Source of the DNA: Ramlibacter tataouinensis TTB310
Lineage (GTDB): Bacteria; Pseudomonadota; Gammaproteobacteria; Burkholderiales; Burkholderiaceae_C
DNA length: 64,000 bases
Direction: 5' to 3'
Assembly (NCBI RefSeq): GCF_000215705.1
Contig: NC_015677.1
Location: forward strand, 942,001-1,006,000
Below, piece by piece: positions 1 to 9,085 of the stretch (position 1 is its first letter; every line of letters begins with the position of its first letter). The notes beneath the pieces were generated by a model. It did not search any database. It saw only the letters and a list, made by a program, of their open reading frames with translations, and was not told the DNA's origin. The position numbers were made by a program, and so were the translations under genes.

Positions 1-717
1 GTGCGCGTCGCCGTAGGTGGTGCGCGCCTCCACGCAGCGGCCCGTGATGTCCCAGGCGCGCCGGGTCACGCGCGCGCAGGGATGGCCGGGCGGCAGGTCC
101 AGGTGGGCGGCCTGGGCGGCGCCGAAGGTGCCGAAGCCGATCTCGTCGCAGGCGCGCTGCACGTGCACGCCGCAGCGCTGCGCGTACATCGGGTAGAACA
201 GGTCGTCCCAGGCGTCGGTGGGCCCACTGGCCAGGGCCTGGAACAGCGGCAGCGGCAGGTGGATCTCCTCCAGCAGGCAGGGCGTGCCGGCCAGCGCGCG
301 CACCCGCAGCAGCTGCAGCACCGCCTCGCCGGGGGCGATGCCCAGGCGCATGGCCACCTCGCCCGAGGCGGCCAACGGGCGGCGCGCGACGATGCGCGAG
401 GTCGGCACTTCGCCCGAGGCATTGCCGAAGCGGAAGAAGCGCAGCATGGTGGCGCCGCTGAGCGAGGCCCGCACGAAGGTGCCCCGGCCGTGGACGCGCT
501 CCACCAGCCCCTGTTCGGCCAGCAGCTCCAGCGCGCGGCGCAGGGTGTTCAACGCCACGCCGTGTTCGGCCGCGAGCGCCTGTTCCGACGGCAGTGCCGT
601 GCCGGGGGCCCATTCGCCGGCCAACACCCGGGCCCGCAGCGCGGCCGCGACGGCGGCGTACCGGCTCTGGCCGGGCTCGGCCTGGACCAGGGCGAGGGGT
701 GGGCGTCGGTTGATGAT
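1..717 (-). CDS. GntR-family transcriptional regulator (HutC/UTRA type), partial
   Basis: A minus-strand reading frame runs off the left edge. It has an N-terminal winged helix-turn-helix of GntR type (…GTALPSEQALAAEHGVA… followed by TLRRALELLAEQGLVERVHGRGTF) and then a UTRA-like effector domain (LLRVRALAGTPCLLEEIHLP). Such proteins are ligand-responsive repressors, usually of a neighbouring catabolic or transport gene. It lies 82 bp below the MFS gene on the same strand, so it may sense what that transporter carries. The start is unclear: no in-frame ATG, GTG or TTG exists between the MFS stop and the HTH. An AGAGGA sequence at 727-722 sits 7 nt before an ATC codon at 714-712. The boundary given (717) is an estimate. 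Confidence 0.75.
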   Translation of the reverse strand, partial: MINRRPPLALVQAEPGQSRYAAVAAALRARVLAGEWAPGTALPSEQALAAEHGVALNTLRRALELLAEQGLVERVHGRGTFVRASLSGATMLRFFRFGNASGEVPTSRIVARRPLAASGEVAMRLGIAPGEAVLQLLRVRALAGTPCLLEEIHLPLPLFQALASGPTDAWDDLFYPMYAQRCGVHVQRACDEIGFGTFGAAQAAHLDLPPGHPCARVTRRAWDITGRCVEARTTYGDAH

Positions 718-802
718 GCGGTCCTCTAGATGACTGCAGGACTGTGGCAGAGGAGCGGATTGCCGGCCCCCGGGAAAACCCGGAGATGAGGCCGGTGCCG
801 AG

Positions 803-2074
803 TCAGCCCGCCGCCGCCAGCGGCTTGGGCCCGCGGGTCGGCGGCGGTCCCCTCTTCCTCACGCGCCAGTACAGGCTGCCGACGATCGCCAGGTTCAGCA
901 GGTTCCAGGCGATGCCGTTGAGGAAGGCCGCGTCGTAGCTGCCGGTCAGGTCGAACACCAGCCCGGACAGCCAGCCGCCCAGCGCCATGCCCAGCAGCGT
1001 GGCCATGATCACCGCGCCGACCCGGGCGCCCGCCTCCTGGGGCGGGAAGTGCTCGCGCACGATGATGGCGTACGCGGGCACGATGCCGCCCTGGAACAGG
1101 CCGAACAGGGCCGACACCAGGTACAGCGACACCAGCCCGTCGAAGGGCAGGAACATCAGCAGGGCGATGCCCTGCAGCGCCGAGCCCAGCAGCAGCGTGC
1201 GGATGCCGCCGATGCGGTCGCAGATCAGGCCCGAGACCAGCCGGCTGACGATGCCGCAGGCCAGCATCAGCGACAGCATCTCGGCCCCGCGCGCGGCGCC
1301 GAAGCCCAGGTCGGCGCAGTAGGCCACGATGTGGACCTGGGGCATGGACATGGCGACGCAGCAGGCCACGCCGGCGATGCACAGCAGCAGCTGCGCGTGG
1401 CCGGGGCGCAGGCCGAACGGGCGTGTCGCATCGGCCGCCGCGGCCAGGCCCTTGGCCGCCGGCGCGGCCACCACCAGCGGAGGCCGCTGGCGCATGCGCA
1501 GCGACAGCAGCGCCATGCCCACGCCGCACACCAGGCCGAGCAGCAGGTAGGTCTGGCGCCAGCCGATTTCCTCCACGCCCCACTGCACCAGCGGCGGCCA
1601 GACGGCGCCCGCGACGTAATTGCCGCTGGCGCACACGGCCACGGCGATGCCGCGCCGCCTGTTCCACCACAGCGAGGTGTCGGCCAGCAACGGCGCGAAG
1701 GTGGACGAGCTGCCCAGCAGGCCCAGCAGCAGGCCGTGCGCCAGCGCGAAGCTCCACAGGCTGTCGGCCATGCCGGCCCAGGCGAAGCCGCCGAAGACGG
1801 CCGCGGCGCCGATGGCCAGCACCCGCGCGATGCCGTAGCGGTCGGCCCACTTGCCGGTGAACAGCCCGCCGATGCCCAGGCCCACCATCATCAACGTGTA
1901 GGGCAGCGAGGCGTCGGCGCGGTCCACGCCGAACTCGGCCTGCACGGCCGGCAGCACCACGGCCACCACGTACATGCCGCTGTTGCCCAGCGTCACCAGC
2001 GCCAGCGTGGTGAGCAGCCGCATCGCGGCATAGCGCGAATCGATGAGGCCGGGATCGGCTGGAAGGCTGGACAT
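803..2074 (-). CDS. MFS transporter
   Basis: A 423-residue integral membrane protein with about twelve hydrophobic segments, the usual size of a major facilitator permease. The loop after the second helix reads GKWADRYGIARVL, a form of the MFS G-x-x-x-D-R-x-G signature, and the second half repeats it (ICDRIGGIRTLL). It should sit in the inner membrane and move a small organic solute by proton-coupled transport. The substrate cannot be read from sequence; the family resembles oxalate/formate and monocarboxylate type carriers. It is transcribed divergently from the TetR gene at 2247 and is followed by the GntR gene. The 172-bp divergent region carries an AGGGTAAACCC motif and a TetR-type palindrome. 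Confidence 0.85.
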   Translation of the reverse strand: MSSLPADPGLIDSRYAAMRLLTTLALVTLGNSGMYVVAVVLPAVQAEFGVDRADASLPYTLMMVGLGIGGLFTGKWADRYGIARVLAIGAAAVFGGFAWAGMADSLWSFALAHGLLLGLLGSSSTFAPLLADTSLWWNRRRGIAVAVCASGNYVAGAVWPPLVQWGVEEIGWRQTYLLLGLVCGVGMALLSLRMRQRPPLVVAAPAAKGLAAAADATRPFGLRPGHAQLLLCIAGVACCVAMSMPQVHIVAYCADLGFGAARGAEMLSLMLACGIVSRLVSGLICDRIGGIRTLLLGSALQGIALLMFLPFDGLVSLYLVSALFGLFQGGIVPAYAIIVREHFPPQEAGARVGAVIMATLLGMALGGWLSGLVFDLTGSYDAAFLNGIAWNLLNLAIVGSLYWRVRKRGPPPTRGPKPLAAAG

Positions 2075-2130
2075 GAGAGGGATGAATGTGCCACGCCCCG
2101 GCGCCTTCCCGTAGGTGGGACCTGCGCCTC

Positions 2131-2145
2131 AGGGTAAACCCGCAA
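2131..2145. promoter_or_regulatory. AGGGTAAACCCGCAA motif upstream of the MFS gene
   Basis: This 15-bp sequence has a palindromic core (GGGTAAACCC is close to GGGTTTACCC on the other strand). It lies about 57 bp before the MFS start codon. A 14/15 identical copy sits at 26569-26583, upstream of the amino-acid ABC transporter. Two promoter-proximal copies before two transporters suggest a shared regulator, which I cannot name. Confidence 0.35.
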
Positions 2146-2206
2146 TTTGTACAGATCCCTGATGCCAGGACCGGGTACGGTCTGGAGGCATCGGCCGATT
2201 TCCTGC

Positions 2207-2234
2207 AAAATAGAACGACCGTTCGTTTTATTTT
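2207..2234. promoter_or_regulatory. Candidate TetR-family operator (28-bp near-perfect palindrome)
   Basis: AAAATAGAACGACC and GTTCGTTTTATTTT meet at 2220/2221 and form an inverted repeat with two mismatched pairs. The core AACGACCGTTCGTT has the form of many TetR-family operators. It ends 12 bp before the TetR start codon and lies between divergent genes, so autorepression plus control of the MFS gene or the downstream acyl-CoA cluster is likely. AT-rich flanks in a GC-rich genome also suggest overlap with a promoter. Confidence 0.7.
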
Positions 2235-2246
2235 CCGCCCGAGACA

Positions 2247-2906
2247 ATGTCCGTCAGCGAGTTCCCCCTTCGGCCCACGCGCATGCCACGCGACGGTCGG
2301 GCCCTGCAGAAAGGCCAGCAGACCAAGGCCGCCATCGTCGACGCGGCCCTGGGCCTGGCCACGCAGATCGGCCTGGAGGGCCTGTCCATCGGCGCGCTGG
2401 CCGAGGTCGCGCAGATGAGCAAGTCGGGCGTGTTCGCCCATTTCGGCTCGCGCGAGGAGCTGCAGATCTCGGTGATCCGCGAGTACCACACCCGCTTCGA
2501 GGAAGAGGTGTTCTACCCGGCGCTGGCCGAGCCGCGCGGCCTGCCCCGGCTGCGCGCCATGTTCGCCAACTGGATGAAGCGCACTTCGGTGGAGCTGGAC
2601 TCGGGCTGCATCTACATCAGCGGCGCCGTCGAGTTCGACGACCGGGCAGGCCCGGTGCGCGATGCGCTGGCCAGTTCGGTGATGGCCTGGCACGCCGCCA
2701 TGAAGCGCGCCATCGCGGGGGCCAAGGAGGAAGGCCACCTGCGGGCCGAGGTGGACGAGGAGCAGATGCTGTTCGAGATCCACGGCCTGATCCTGGCGCT
2801 GCACTACGAGGCGCGCTTCCTGAAGAACCCCGGTTCCATCGCCCGCGCCAACGCGGGCTTCGACAACATCCTGCGGCGCTACGGCACCGACAGCCCCGCC
2901 CACTGA
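2247..2906 (+). CDS. TetR/AcrR-family transcriptional regulator
   Basis: A 219-residue protein with an N-terminal TetR DNA-binding domain at about residues 22-70. Its recognition helix region reads IGALAEVAQMSKSGVFAHFGSREEL, the classic TetR pattern (normally MSKGGLYxHFxSKE). The C-terminal part is the all-helical ligand and dimer domain. In this family acyl-CoAs or other catabolic intermediates commonly release the protein from DNA. The gene heads a same-strand cluster beginning with an acyl-CoA dehydrogenase 26 bp downstream, so control of fatty or organic acid oxidation is the natural inference. No good Shine-Dalgarno precedes the ATG; the operator-like palindrome occupies that space. The ligand is unknown. 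Confidence 0.9.
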   Translation: MSVSEFPLRPTRMPRDGRALQKGQQTKAAIVDAALGLATQIGLEGLSIGALAEVAQMSKSGVFAHFGSREELQISVIREYHTRFEEEVFYPALAEPRGLPRLRAMFANWMKRTSVELDSGCIYISGAVEFDDRAGPVRDALASSVMAWHAAMKRAIAGAKEEGHLRAEVDEEQMLFEIHGLILALHYEARFLKNPGSIARANAGFDNILRRYGTDSPAH

Positions 2907-2932
2907 TCCCCCCAAAGACCCAAGGAGCAGCC

Positions 2933-4729
<1,797 letters not shown>

Positions 4730-4736
4730 AAAGATT

Positions 4737-4817
4737 GGCCCACCCCCGAAGCGCCTTCGGCGCCTCCCCCTCAAGGGGGCGCCACCAGCGGCCTGACAAA
4801 GCCGGTTCCGCGGTGGC
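4737..4817. repeat. GC-rich intergenic repeat, full-length copy
   Basis: The stretch runs from CCCACCCCCGAAGCG through a hairpin (GGCGCCTCCCCC-TCAA-GGGGGCGCC, about 4759-4783) to GCCGGTTCCGCGGTG. A shorter copy at 48283-48326 shares both ends but lacks the central hairpin. It resembles the dispersed palindromic elements common between Comamonadaceae genes. It lies between the acyl-CoA dehydrogenase and the DUF2147 gene and could stabilise or end the upstream mRNA. Confidence 0.6.
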
Positions 4818-5244
4818 CCGCGCCTTGGTGCTGGCGCTCGCAGGGATGTGGGGCGGTGCCTGGGCCCAGGCCACGCCGGTGGGCTTGTGGCGCAGCGTCG
4901 ACGACAAGACCGGCGAGGCCAGGGCCGAGATCCGCATCACCGAGTCGGCCGGCGCGCTGAGCGGCCGCATCGAGAAGCGCCTGTCCAAGGACGCCCGGCC
5001 GGGTGACGTGTGCACCGAGTGCAAGGACGAGCGCAAGGGCCAGCCCCTGGCCGGCCTGGAGATCATCCGCGGCGCCCGCCAGGCCGAGGGCCGCGAGGTG
5101 TGGGAGGGCGGGAAGATCCTGGACCCGGAGAACGGGCGCGAGTACACGCTGCGCCTGACGCCCGTCGAGGGCGGCAAGCGGCTGGAAGTGCGCGGCTCCA
5201 TCGGGCCCTTCGGACGCACCCAGACCTGGGTGCGGGTGCAGTGA
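4813..5244 (+). CDS. DUF2147-family exported protein
   Basis: The mature part matches the DUF2147 pattern: TPVGLWRSVDDKTG, then IRITESAGALSGRIEKR, a CTECKDERKGQPLAG segment, WEGGKILDPENGREY and a C-terminal RGSIGPFGRTQTWVRV. These are small periplasmic beta-rich proteins of unknown function. I chose the GTG at 4813 because it gives a clean signal peptide (VARALVLALAGMWGGAWA, cleavage before QATP) and a 143-residue product. A GTG at 4726, overlapping the previous stop, would instead translate the intergenic repeat. The gene sits between acyl-CoA genes, but no link in function is evident. Confidence 0.8.
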   Translation: MARALVLALAGMWGGAWAQATPVGLWRSVDDKTGEARAEIRITESAGALSGRIEKRLSKDARPGDVCTECKDERKGQPLAGLEIIRGARQAEGREVWEGGKILDPENGREYTLRLTPVEGGKRLEVRGSIGPFGRTQTWVRVQ

Positions 5245-5265
5245 ACCGCGGCAAGGCGCACCGGC

Positions 5266-6132
5266 ATGGGTGAAGCGATCCGCACGTCGCTGGCCATCGG
5301 CCAGCCCAACGGGCCGGCGGCGCCGCGCTGGTTCTGGCACCACCAGCTGAAGCGGCCGTTCTTCGGGCGCTTCATGAAGGCCTGGCGCTGGCCGGCGGAC
5401 GTGCCGCAGGACGGCTGGGAGCGCGTGCGCATCGCCAGCCCCAGCCATTGCAGCCTGGCCGCCGTGCTCAAGCCCGCTCCCCAGGCGCGCGGCGTCGTGG
5501 TCTGCGCGCACCCGATGGGGCTGGCCGCCAAGGGCTTCTGGCTGCGTTATGGCCACGCCCAGGCATTGCATGGCGCCGGCTACCACGTGCTGGCGTTCGA
5601 CTTCAACGGCTTCGGCGAGAGCCCGTCCACCAACTTCGGCTACCCGCAGGACGTGATGGCAGCCGGCCAATGGGCGCGCCAGCGCTTCCCCGGGCTGCCG
5701 GTGCATGCGCTGGCGGCCTCGTTCGGCGCGATGAACACGCTGGACGCCATCGACGATCCTCGCTTTCCGTTCGACAGCGTGGTGGCCGAAGGCTGCGCGC
5801 CCTCGCTGGCGCAGTTCTGGAAGGCTTATCCCTTTGCCCATGCCGTGCTGCAGCTGGCCCGGCGCATCGCCCCGGCCAGCGAGCGGCGCCTGCGCCCCTC
5901 GGCCCACCTGCCGCAGGCCAAGCCCGGCGTCCCGCTGCTGCTGATCCACAGCCGCGCGGACCGCTGGACGCCGGTGGCCTTCGGCGACGAGCTCGAGCGT
6001 GCCGCTTCGCCTGCCACGCCGCTGAAGCGGCTGGTGCTGGCGCGGGCCGACCACACCCATGGCCTGCGCGACGAGCCCGAACGCTGGCTGCCCGCCGTGC
6101 TGGCTTTTTTGGAAGAGACACAGGAGAGATGA
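5266..6132 (+). CDS. Alpha/beta hydrolase
   Basis: A 288-residue soluble protein with an alpha/beta hydrolase core. Visible elements are the oxyanion strand region GVVVCAHPMGLAAKG, the strand/turn VLAFDFNGFGES, a nucleophile elbow LAASFGAM (A-x-S-x-G, a variant of G-x-S-x-G), an acid candidate in LIHSRADRWTPV and a base in ARADHTHG. It probably hydrolyses an ester, thioester or lactone, but no substrate can be assigned. It starts 21 bp after the DUF2147 gene, and its stop overlaps a possible upstream ATG of the next gene. Its place between the dehydrogenase and the FadN-like gene suggests a part in the same acid catabolism. Confidence 0.82.
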   Translation: MGEAIRTSLAIGQPNGPAAPRWFWHHQLKRPFFGRFMKAWRWPADVPQDGWERVRIASPSHCSLAAVLKPAPQARGVVVCAHPMGLAAKGFWLRYGHAQALHGAGYHVLAFDFNGFGESPSTNFGYPQDVMAAGQWARQRFPGLPVHALAASFGAMNTLDAIDDPRFPFDSVVAEGCAPSLAQFWKAYPFAHAVLQLARRIAPASERRLRPSAHLPQAKPGVPLLLIHSRADRWTPVAFGDELERAASPATPLKRLVLARADHTHGLRDEPERWLPAVLAFLEETQER

Positions 6133-6197
6133 GCGTGTACAAGGACCGCAACGAGCGCGCCGCCGGCGCTGCCACCACCGACGAAAGGCCGACCGTC

Positions 6198-8621
6198 ATG
6201 AGCCGCTTCAACGTGAAGAAGGTCGCCGTGCTGGGCGCCGGCGTCATGGGCGCGCAGATCGCCGCGCACCTGGTGAACGTCAAGGTGCCGGTGGTGCTGT
6301 TCGACCTGCCGGCCAAGGAAGGCCCGAAGAACGGGATCGTCACGAAGGCCGTCGAAGGCCTGAAGAAGCTCAAGCCCGCGCCGCTGGGCGTGGCCGAGGA
6401 CGCCGCGCTGATCCAGCCGGCCAACTACGAGGAGCACTTGGCTCGCTTGAGCGAATGCGACCTGGTGATCGAGGCGATCGCCGAGCGCATGGACTGGAAG
6501 CTGGACCTGTACAGGAAGATCGCGCCCCACGTGGCGCCGCACGCCATCGTCGCGTCCAACACCTCGGGGCTGTCCATCACCCGGCTCTCCGAGGCGCTGC
6601 CCGAGGCGCTCAAGCCGCGCTTTTGCGGCATCCACTTCTTCAACCCGCCGCGGTACATGTATCTGGTGGAGCTGATCGCCACGCCGTCCACGAGAGCCGA
6701 GATCCTGGACGACCTGGAAACGTTCGTGACCTCCGGGCTCGGCAAGGGCGTGGTGCGGGCCAAGGACACGCCCAACTTCATCGCCAACCGCGTCGGCATC
6801 GCCGGCATGCTGGCCACCATGAAGGAGGTGGAGAAGTTCGGCCTCAGCTACGACGTGGTGGACGACCTCACCGGCAAGAAGCTGGGCCGTGCCTCCAGCG
6901 GCACCTTCCGCACGGCGGACGTGGTGGGCCTGGACACCATGGCGCACGTCATCAAGACGCTGCAGGACACGCTGTCGGCCGACACCGATCCCTTCTACGG
7001 CAGCTTCGGCACGCCGCCGGTGCTCAAGAAGCTGCTGGAGCTGGGCCACCTGGGGCAGAAGGCCAAGGCCGGCTTCTACAAGAAGGTGGGCCGCGACGTG
7101 CTGCGCTTCGAGCTGGACAGCGAGGAGTACGTGCCCGCCGGCCAGAAGGCCGACGAGGTCTATGGCCGCATGCTCAGGAAGCCCGCCGCCGAGCGCCTGA
7201 AGCTGCTGCGTCACAGCGAGGGGCCGCAGGGGCGCTTCCTGTGGGCCATCCTGCGCAACAGCTTCCACTACGCGGCGGTGCACCTGGCCTCCATCGCCGA
7301 CACCGCGCGCGACTTGGACTTCGCCATGCGCTGGGGCTTCGGCATGAAGCAGGGCCCGTTCGAGCTGTGGCAGGAAGCCGGCTGGGCGCAGGTGGCGGCC
7401 TGGATCCAGGAGGATATCGATGCCGGCGAAGCGCTGTCCAAGGCGCCGCTGCCGGACTGGGTGTTCCAGGGGCCGGTGGCCGAGGCGGGCGGCGTGCACA
7501 CGCCCGAAGGATCGTGGAACCCGACCACCGGCCGCTTCGAGCCGCGCCGGCTGCTGCCGGTGTACCGGCGCCAGCACTTCCCCGAGTCCGTGCTGGGCAG
7601 CAACGCGCCGCGATACGAGACCGCGGGCAAGACGCTGCACGAGGACGCCAGCATCCGGCTGTGGACGCTGGACGCGGACCAGGATGGGCCCTTCGGTGGC
7701 CAGGTGCTCATCGCCAGCATCAAGACCAAGATGCATGCCATCAGCCCCGAGGTGTGCGAAGGGCTGACGCAGGCGGTCGAACTGGCCGAGAAGGCCTACC
7801 AGGGCCTGGTGGTCTGGTCCGGCGACGAGCCGTTCTCGGTGGGCGCCGACCTGCAGGCCATGCTGCCGGCCTTCATGGCGGTGGGCGTGAGCGCGATCGA
7901 GGATGCCGAAGGCTTCATGCAGCAGACCATGCTGAAGCTGCGCTATGCCGCCGTGCCTGTGGTCTCGGCCATCCGCGGCATGGCCCTGGGCGGCGGCTGC
8001 GAGCTGGCGGTGTACTCGTCGCGCCGGGTCGCCGCGATGGAAAGCTACATCGGCCTGGTCGAGGTCGGCGTGGGCCTGGTGCCCGGCGCCGGCGGCCTGA
8101 CCTACATCGCGCGCCGCGCGGCCGAGAACTCGCAGCTGTCCACCGACAAGGACATCCTGAAGTTCCTGACCGAGGGCTTCACCGCGGCCGCCATGGCCAA
8201 GGTCGGCACCAGCGCCCTCGAGTCGCGCAAGCTGGGCTACCTGCTGGACAGCGACCTCATCGTGCCCAACAAGGACGAGCTGCTCTACGTGGCGATCAAC
8301 GAGGCCAAGGCGATGGCCGACGCCGGCTGGCGGCCGCCGCACCGCCGCATGTTCCCGGTGGCGGGCCGCAGCGGCAAGGCCACCATCCAGGGGCAGCTGG
8401 TCAACATGCGCGACGGCGGCTTCATCAGCGCGCACGACTTCCGCATCGCCTCGCTGATCGCCCACGTGGTGACCGGCGGCGACGTGGACGCCGGCACGCT
8501 GGTGACCGAGGAGTACCTGATGACCCTGGAGCGCCAGGCCTTCTGCGAGCTGGTGCAGTACCCCAAGACGCAGGAGCGGATCCTGGGGATGCTGAGCACG
8601 GGCAAGCCCGTGAGGAACTGA
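6198..8621 (+). CDS. fadN: 3-hydroxyacyl-CoA dehydrogenase / enoyl-CoA hydratase, FadN type
   Basis: An 807-residue bifunctional beta-oxidation enzyme. The N-terminal NAD-binding domain starts KKVAVLGAGVMGAQIA (G13-x-G15-x-x-G18) and contains the dehydrogenase His in GIHFFNPPRYM. A second dehydrogenase segment follows, and the C-terminal third is a crotonase domain (LGGGCELAVYS, PGAGGLTY). This order, dehydrogenase first, is that of Bacillus FadN rather than Escherichia FadB. The ATG at 6198 matches the usual N-terminus MSRFNVKK. An in-frame ATG at 6129 overlaps the previous stop and would add 23 residues. Together with the acyl-CoA dehydrogenase upstream and thiolase downstream it forms a fadE-fadN-fadA-like set. 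Confidence 0.92.
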   Translation: MSRFNVKKVAVLGAGVMGAQIAAHLVNVKVPVVLFDLPAKEGPKNGIVTKAVEGLKKLKPAPLGVAEDAALIQPANYEEHLARLSECDLVIEAIAERMDWKLDLYRKIAPHVAPHAIVASNTSGLSITRLSEALPEALKPRFCGIHFFNPPRYMYLVELIATPSTRAEILDDLETFVTSGLGKGVVRAKDTPNFIANRVGIAGMLATMKEVEKFGLSYDVVDDLTGKKLGRASSGTFRTADVVGLDTMAHVIKTLQDTLSADTDPFYGSFGTPPVLKKLLELGHLGQKAKAGFYKKVGRDVLRFELDSEEYVPAGQKADEVYGRMLRKPAAERLKLLRHSEGPQGRFLWAILRNSFHYAAVHLASIADTARDLDFAMRWGFGMKQGPFELWQEAGWAQVAAWIQEDIDAGEALSKAPLPDWVFQGPVAEAGGVHTPEGSWNPTTGRFEPRRLLPVYRRQHFPESVLGSNAPRYETAGKTLHEDASIRLWTLDADQDGPFGGQVLIASIKTKMHAISPEVCEGLTQAVELAEKAYQGLVVWSGDEPFSVGADLQAMLPAFMAVGVSAIEDAEGFMQQTMLKLRYAAVPVVSAIRGMALGGGCELAVYSSRRVAAMESYIGLVEVGVGLVPGAGGLTYIARRAAENSQLSTDKDILKFLTEGFTAAAMAKVGTSALESRKLGYLLDSDLIVPNKDELLYVAINEAKAMADAGWRPPHRRMFPVAGRSGKATIQGQLVNMRDGGFISAHDFRIASLIAHVVTGGDVDAGTLVTEEYLMTLERQAFCELVQYPKTQERILGMLSTGKPVRN

Positions 8622-8631
8622 ACTCGGTTTT

Positions 8632-8669
8632 CCTCCTTCCCCCTCCGGGGGAAGGTCGGGATGGGGGCG
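8632..8669. repeat. GC-rich repeat, left flank of the DUF559 gene
   Basis: TTCCCCCTCCGGGGGAAGG is itself a hairpin and is followed by TCGGGATGGGGGCG. The reverse complement of 9029-9066 matches this 38-bp stretch with about six differences. The two copies therefore form an inverted pair around the DUF559 gene. This copy could also act as a 3' hairpin for the fadN-like gene, which ends 10 bp before it. Confidence 0.65.
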
Positions 8670-8674
8670 CTCCG

Positions 8675-9085
8675 ATGCGACAACAGGCCACTTCAAAAGT
8701 CCATGCCAATGCCCGCGCCTTGCGTGCGAGCATGACTGACTCCGAGCGCAAGCTCTGGTTACGGTTGCGAATGGAGCAGTTGGGAGCGAAGTTCCGGCGC
8801 CAGCATCCTCTTGGCAACTACGTTGCCGACTTCGCGTGTCTCGCGCCGAGGCTGATTGTGGAGCTAGACGGCTCCCAACATGCCGAGCAGGTCGACTACG
8901 ACCGGCGGCGCGAGGCATTCTTCCGGGAGCATGGATTCCAGGTCCTCCGGTTCGCCAGTGACGAACCCCTGAGGAACATCGAAGGCGTGCTGACGGTCAT
9001 CGTTGAACAACTCAGGGAGGCGGCTGATCGCCCCCACCCCAGCCCTCCCCCGGAGGGGGAGGGAGCCAATACCAGGAGCCCGTGA
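8675..9085 (+). CDS. DUF559-domain protein (Vsr/PD-(D/E)XK nuclease-like)
   Basis: A 136-residue protein with the DUF559 core: ALRASMTDSERKLWLRLR, then GAKFRRQHPLGNYVADF, LIVELDGSQH and FREHGFQVLRF. The fold is related to very-short-patch-repair endonucleases. The D…E-x-D arrangement (YVADFACLAPRLIVELDG) is the likely metal site. Its biological role is not established. Codon use differs from its neighbours (TTA, TTG and AGT codons, lower GC), and inverted GC-rich repeats bound it on both sides. It thus looks like an insertion between the fadN-like and thiolase genes. The C-terminal tail (about from HPSPPPEGEG) is encoded by the right repeat, so the ancestral stop may have been elsewhere. Confidence 0.8.
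   Translation: MRQQATSKVHANARALRASMTDSERKLWLRLRMEQLGAKFRRQHPLGNYVADFACLAPRLIVELDGSQHAEQVDYDRRREAFFREHGFQVLRFASDEPLRNIEGVLTVIVEQLREAADRPHPSPPPEGEGANTRSP
9029..9066. repeat. GC-rich repeat, right flank of the DUF559 gene (inverted copy)
   Basis: CGCCCCCACCCCAGCC followed by CTCCCCCGGAGGGGGAGGG is the inverted counterpart of 8632-8669. It carries its own short hairpin (CTCCCCC-GG-AGGGGGAG region). It overlaps the last codons of the DUF559 gene and ends just before the AGGAG ribosome site of the thiolase gene. Confidence 0.65.

Noticed and set aside
1-733. Long plus-strand open frames opposite the GntR gene
   Set aside because: They are antisense frames typical of high-GC DNA, with arginine/alanine-rich products and no family match. 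The minus-strand GntR/UTRA protein explains the region.
726-2915. A 729-residue minus-strand open frame and several plus-strand frames over the MFS and TetR genes
   Set aside because: Low-complexity His/Gln/Arg-rich translations without motifs. They are shadows of the MFS and TetR genes.
5826-8918. A 1030-residue minus-strand frame opposite the FadN-like gene
   Set aside because: Codon-periodicity shadow of a strongly biased high-GC gene; the translation has no recognisable domain.
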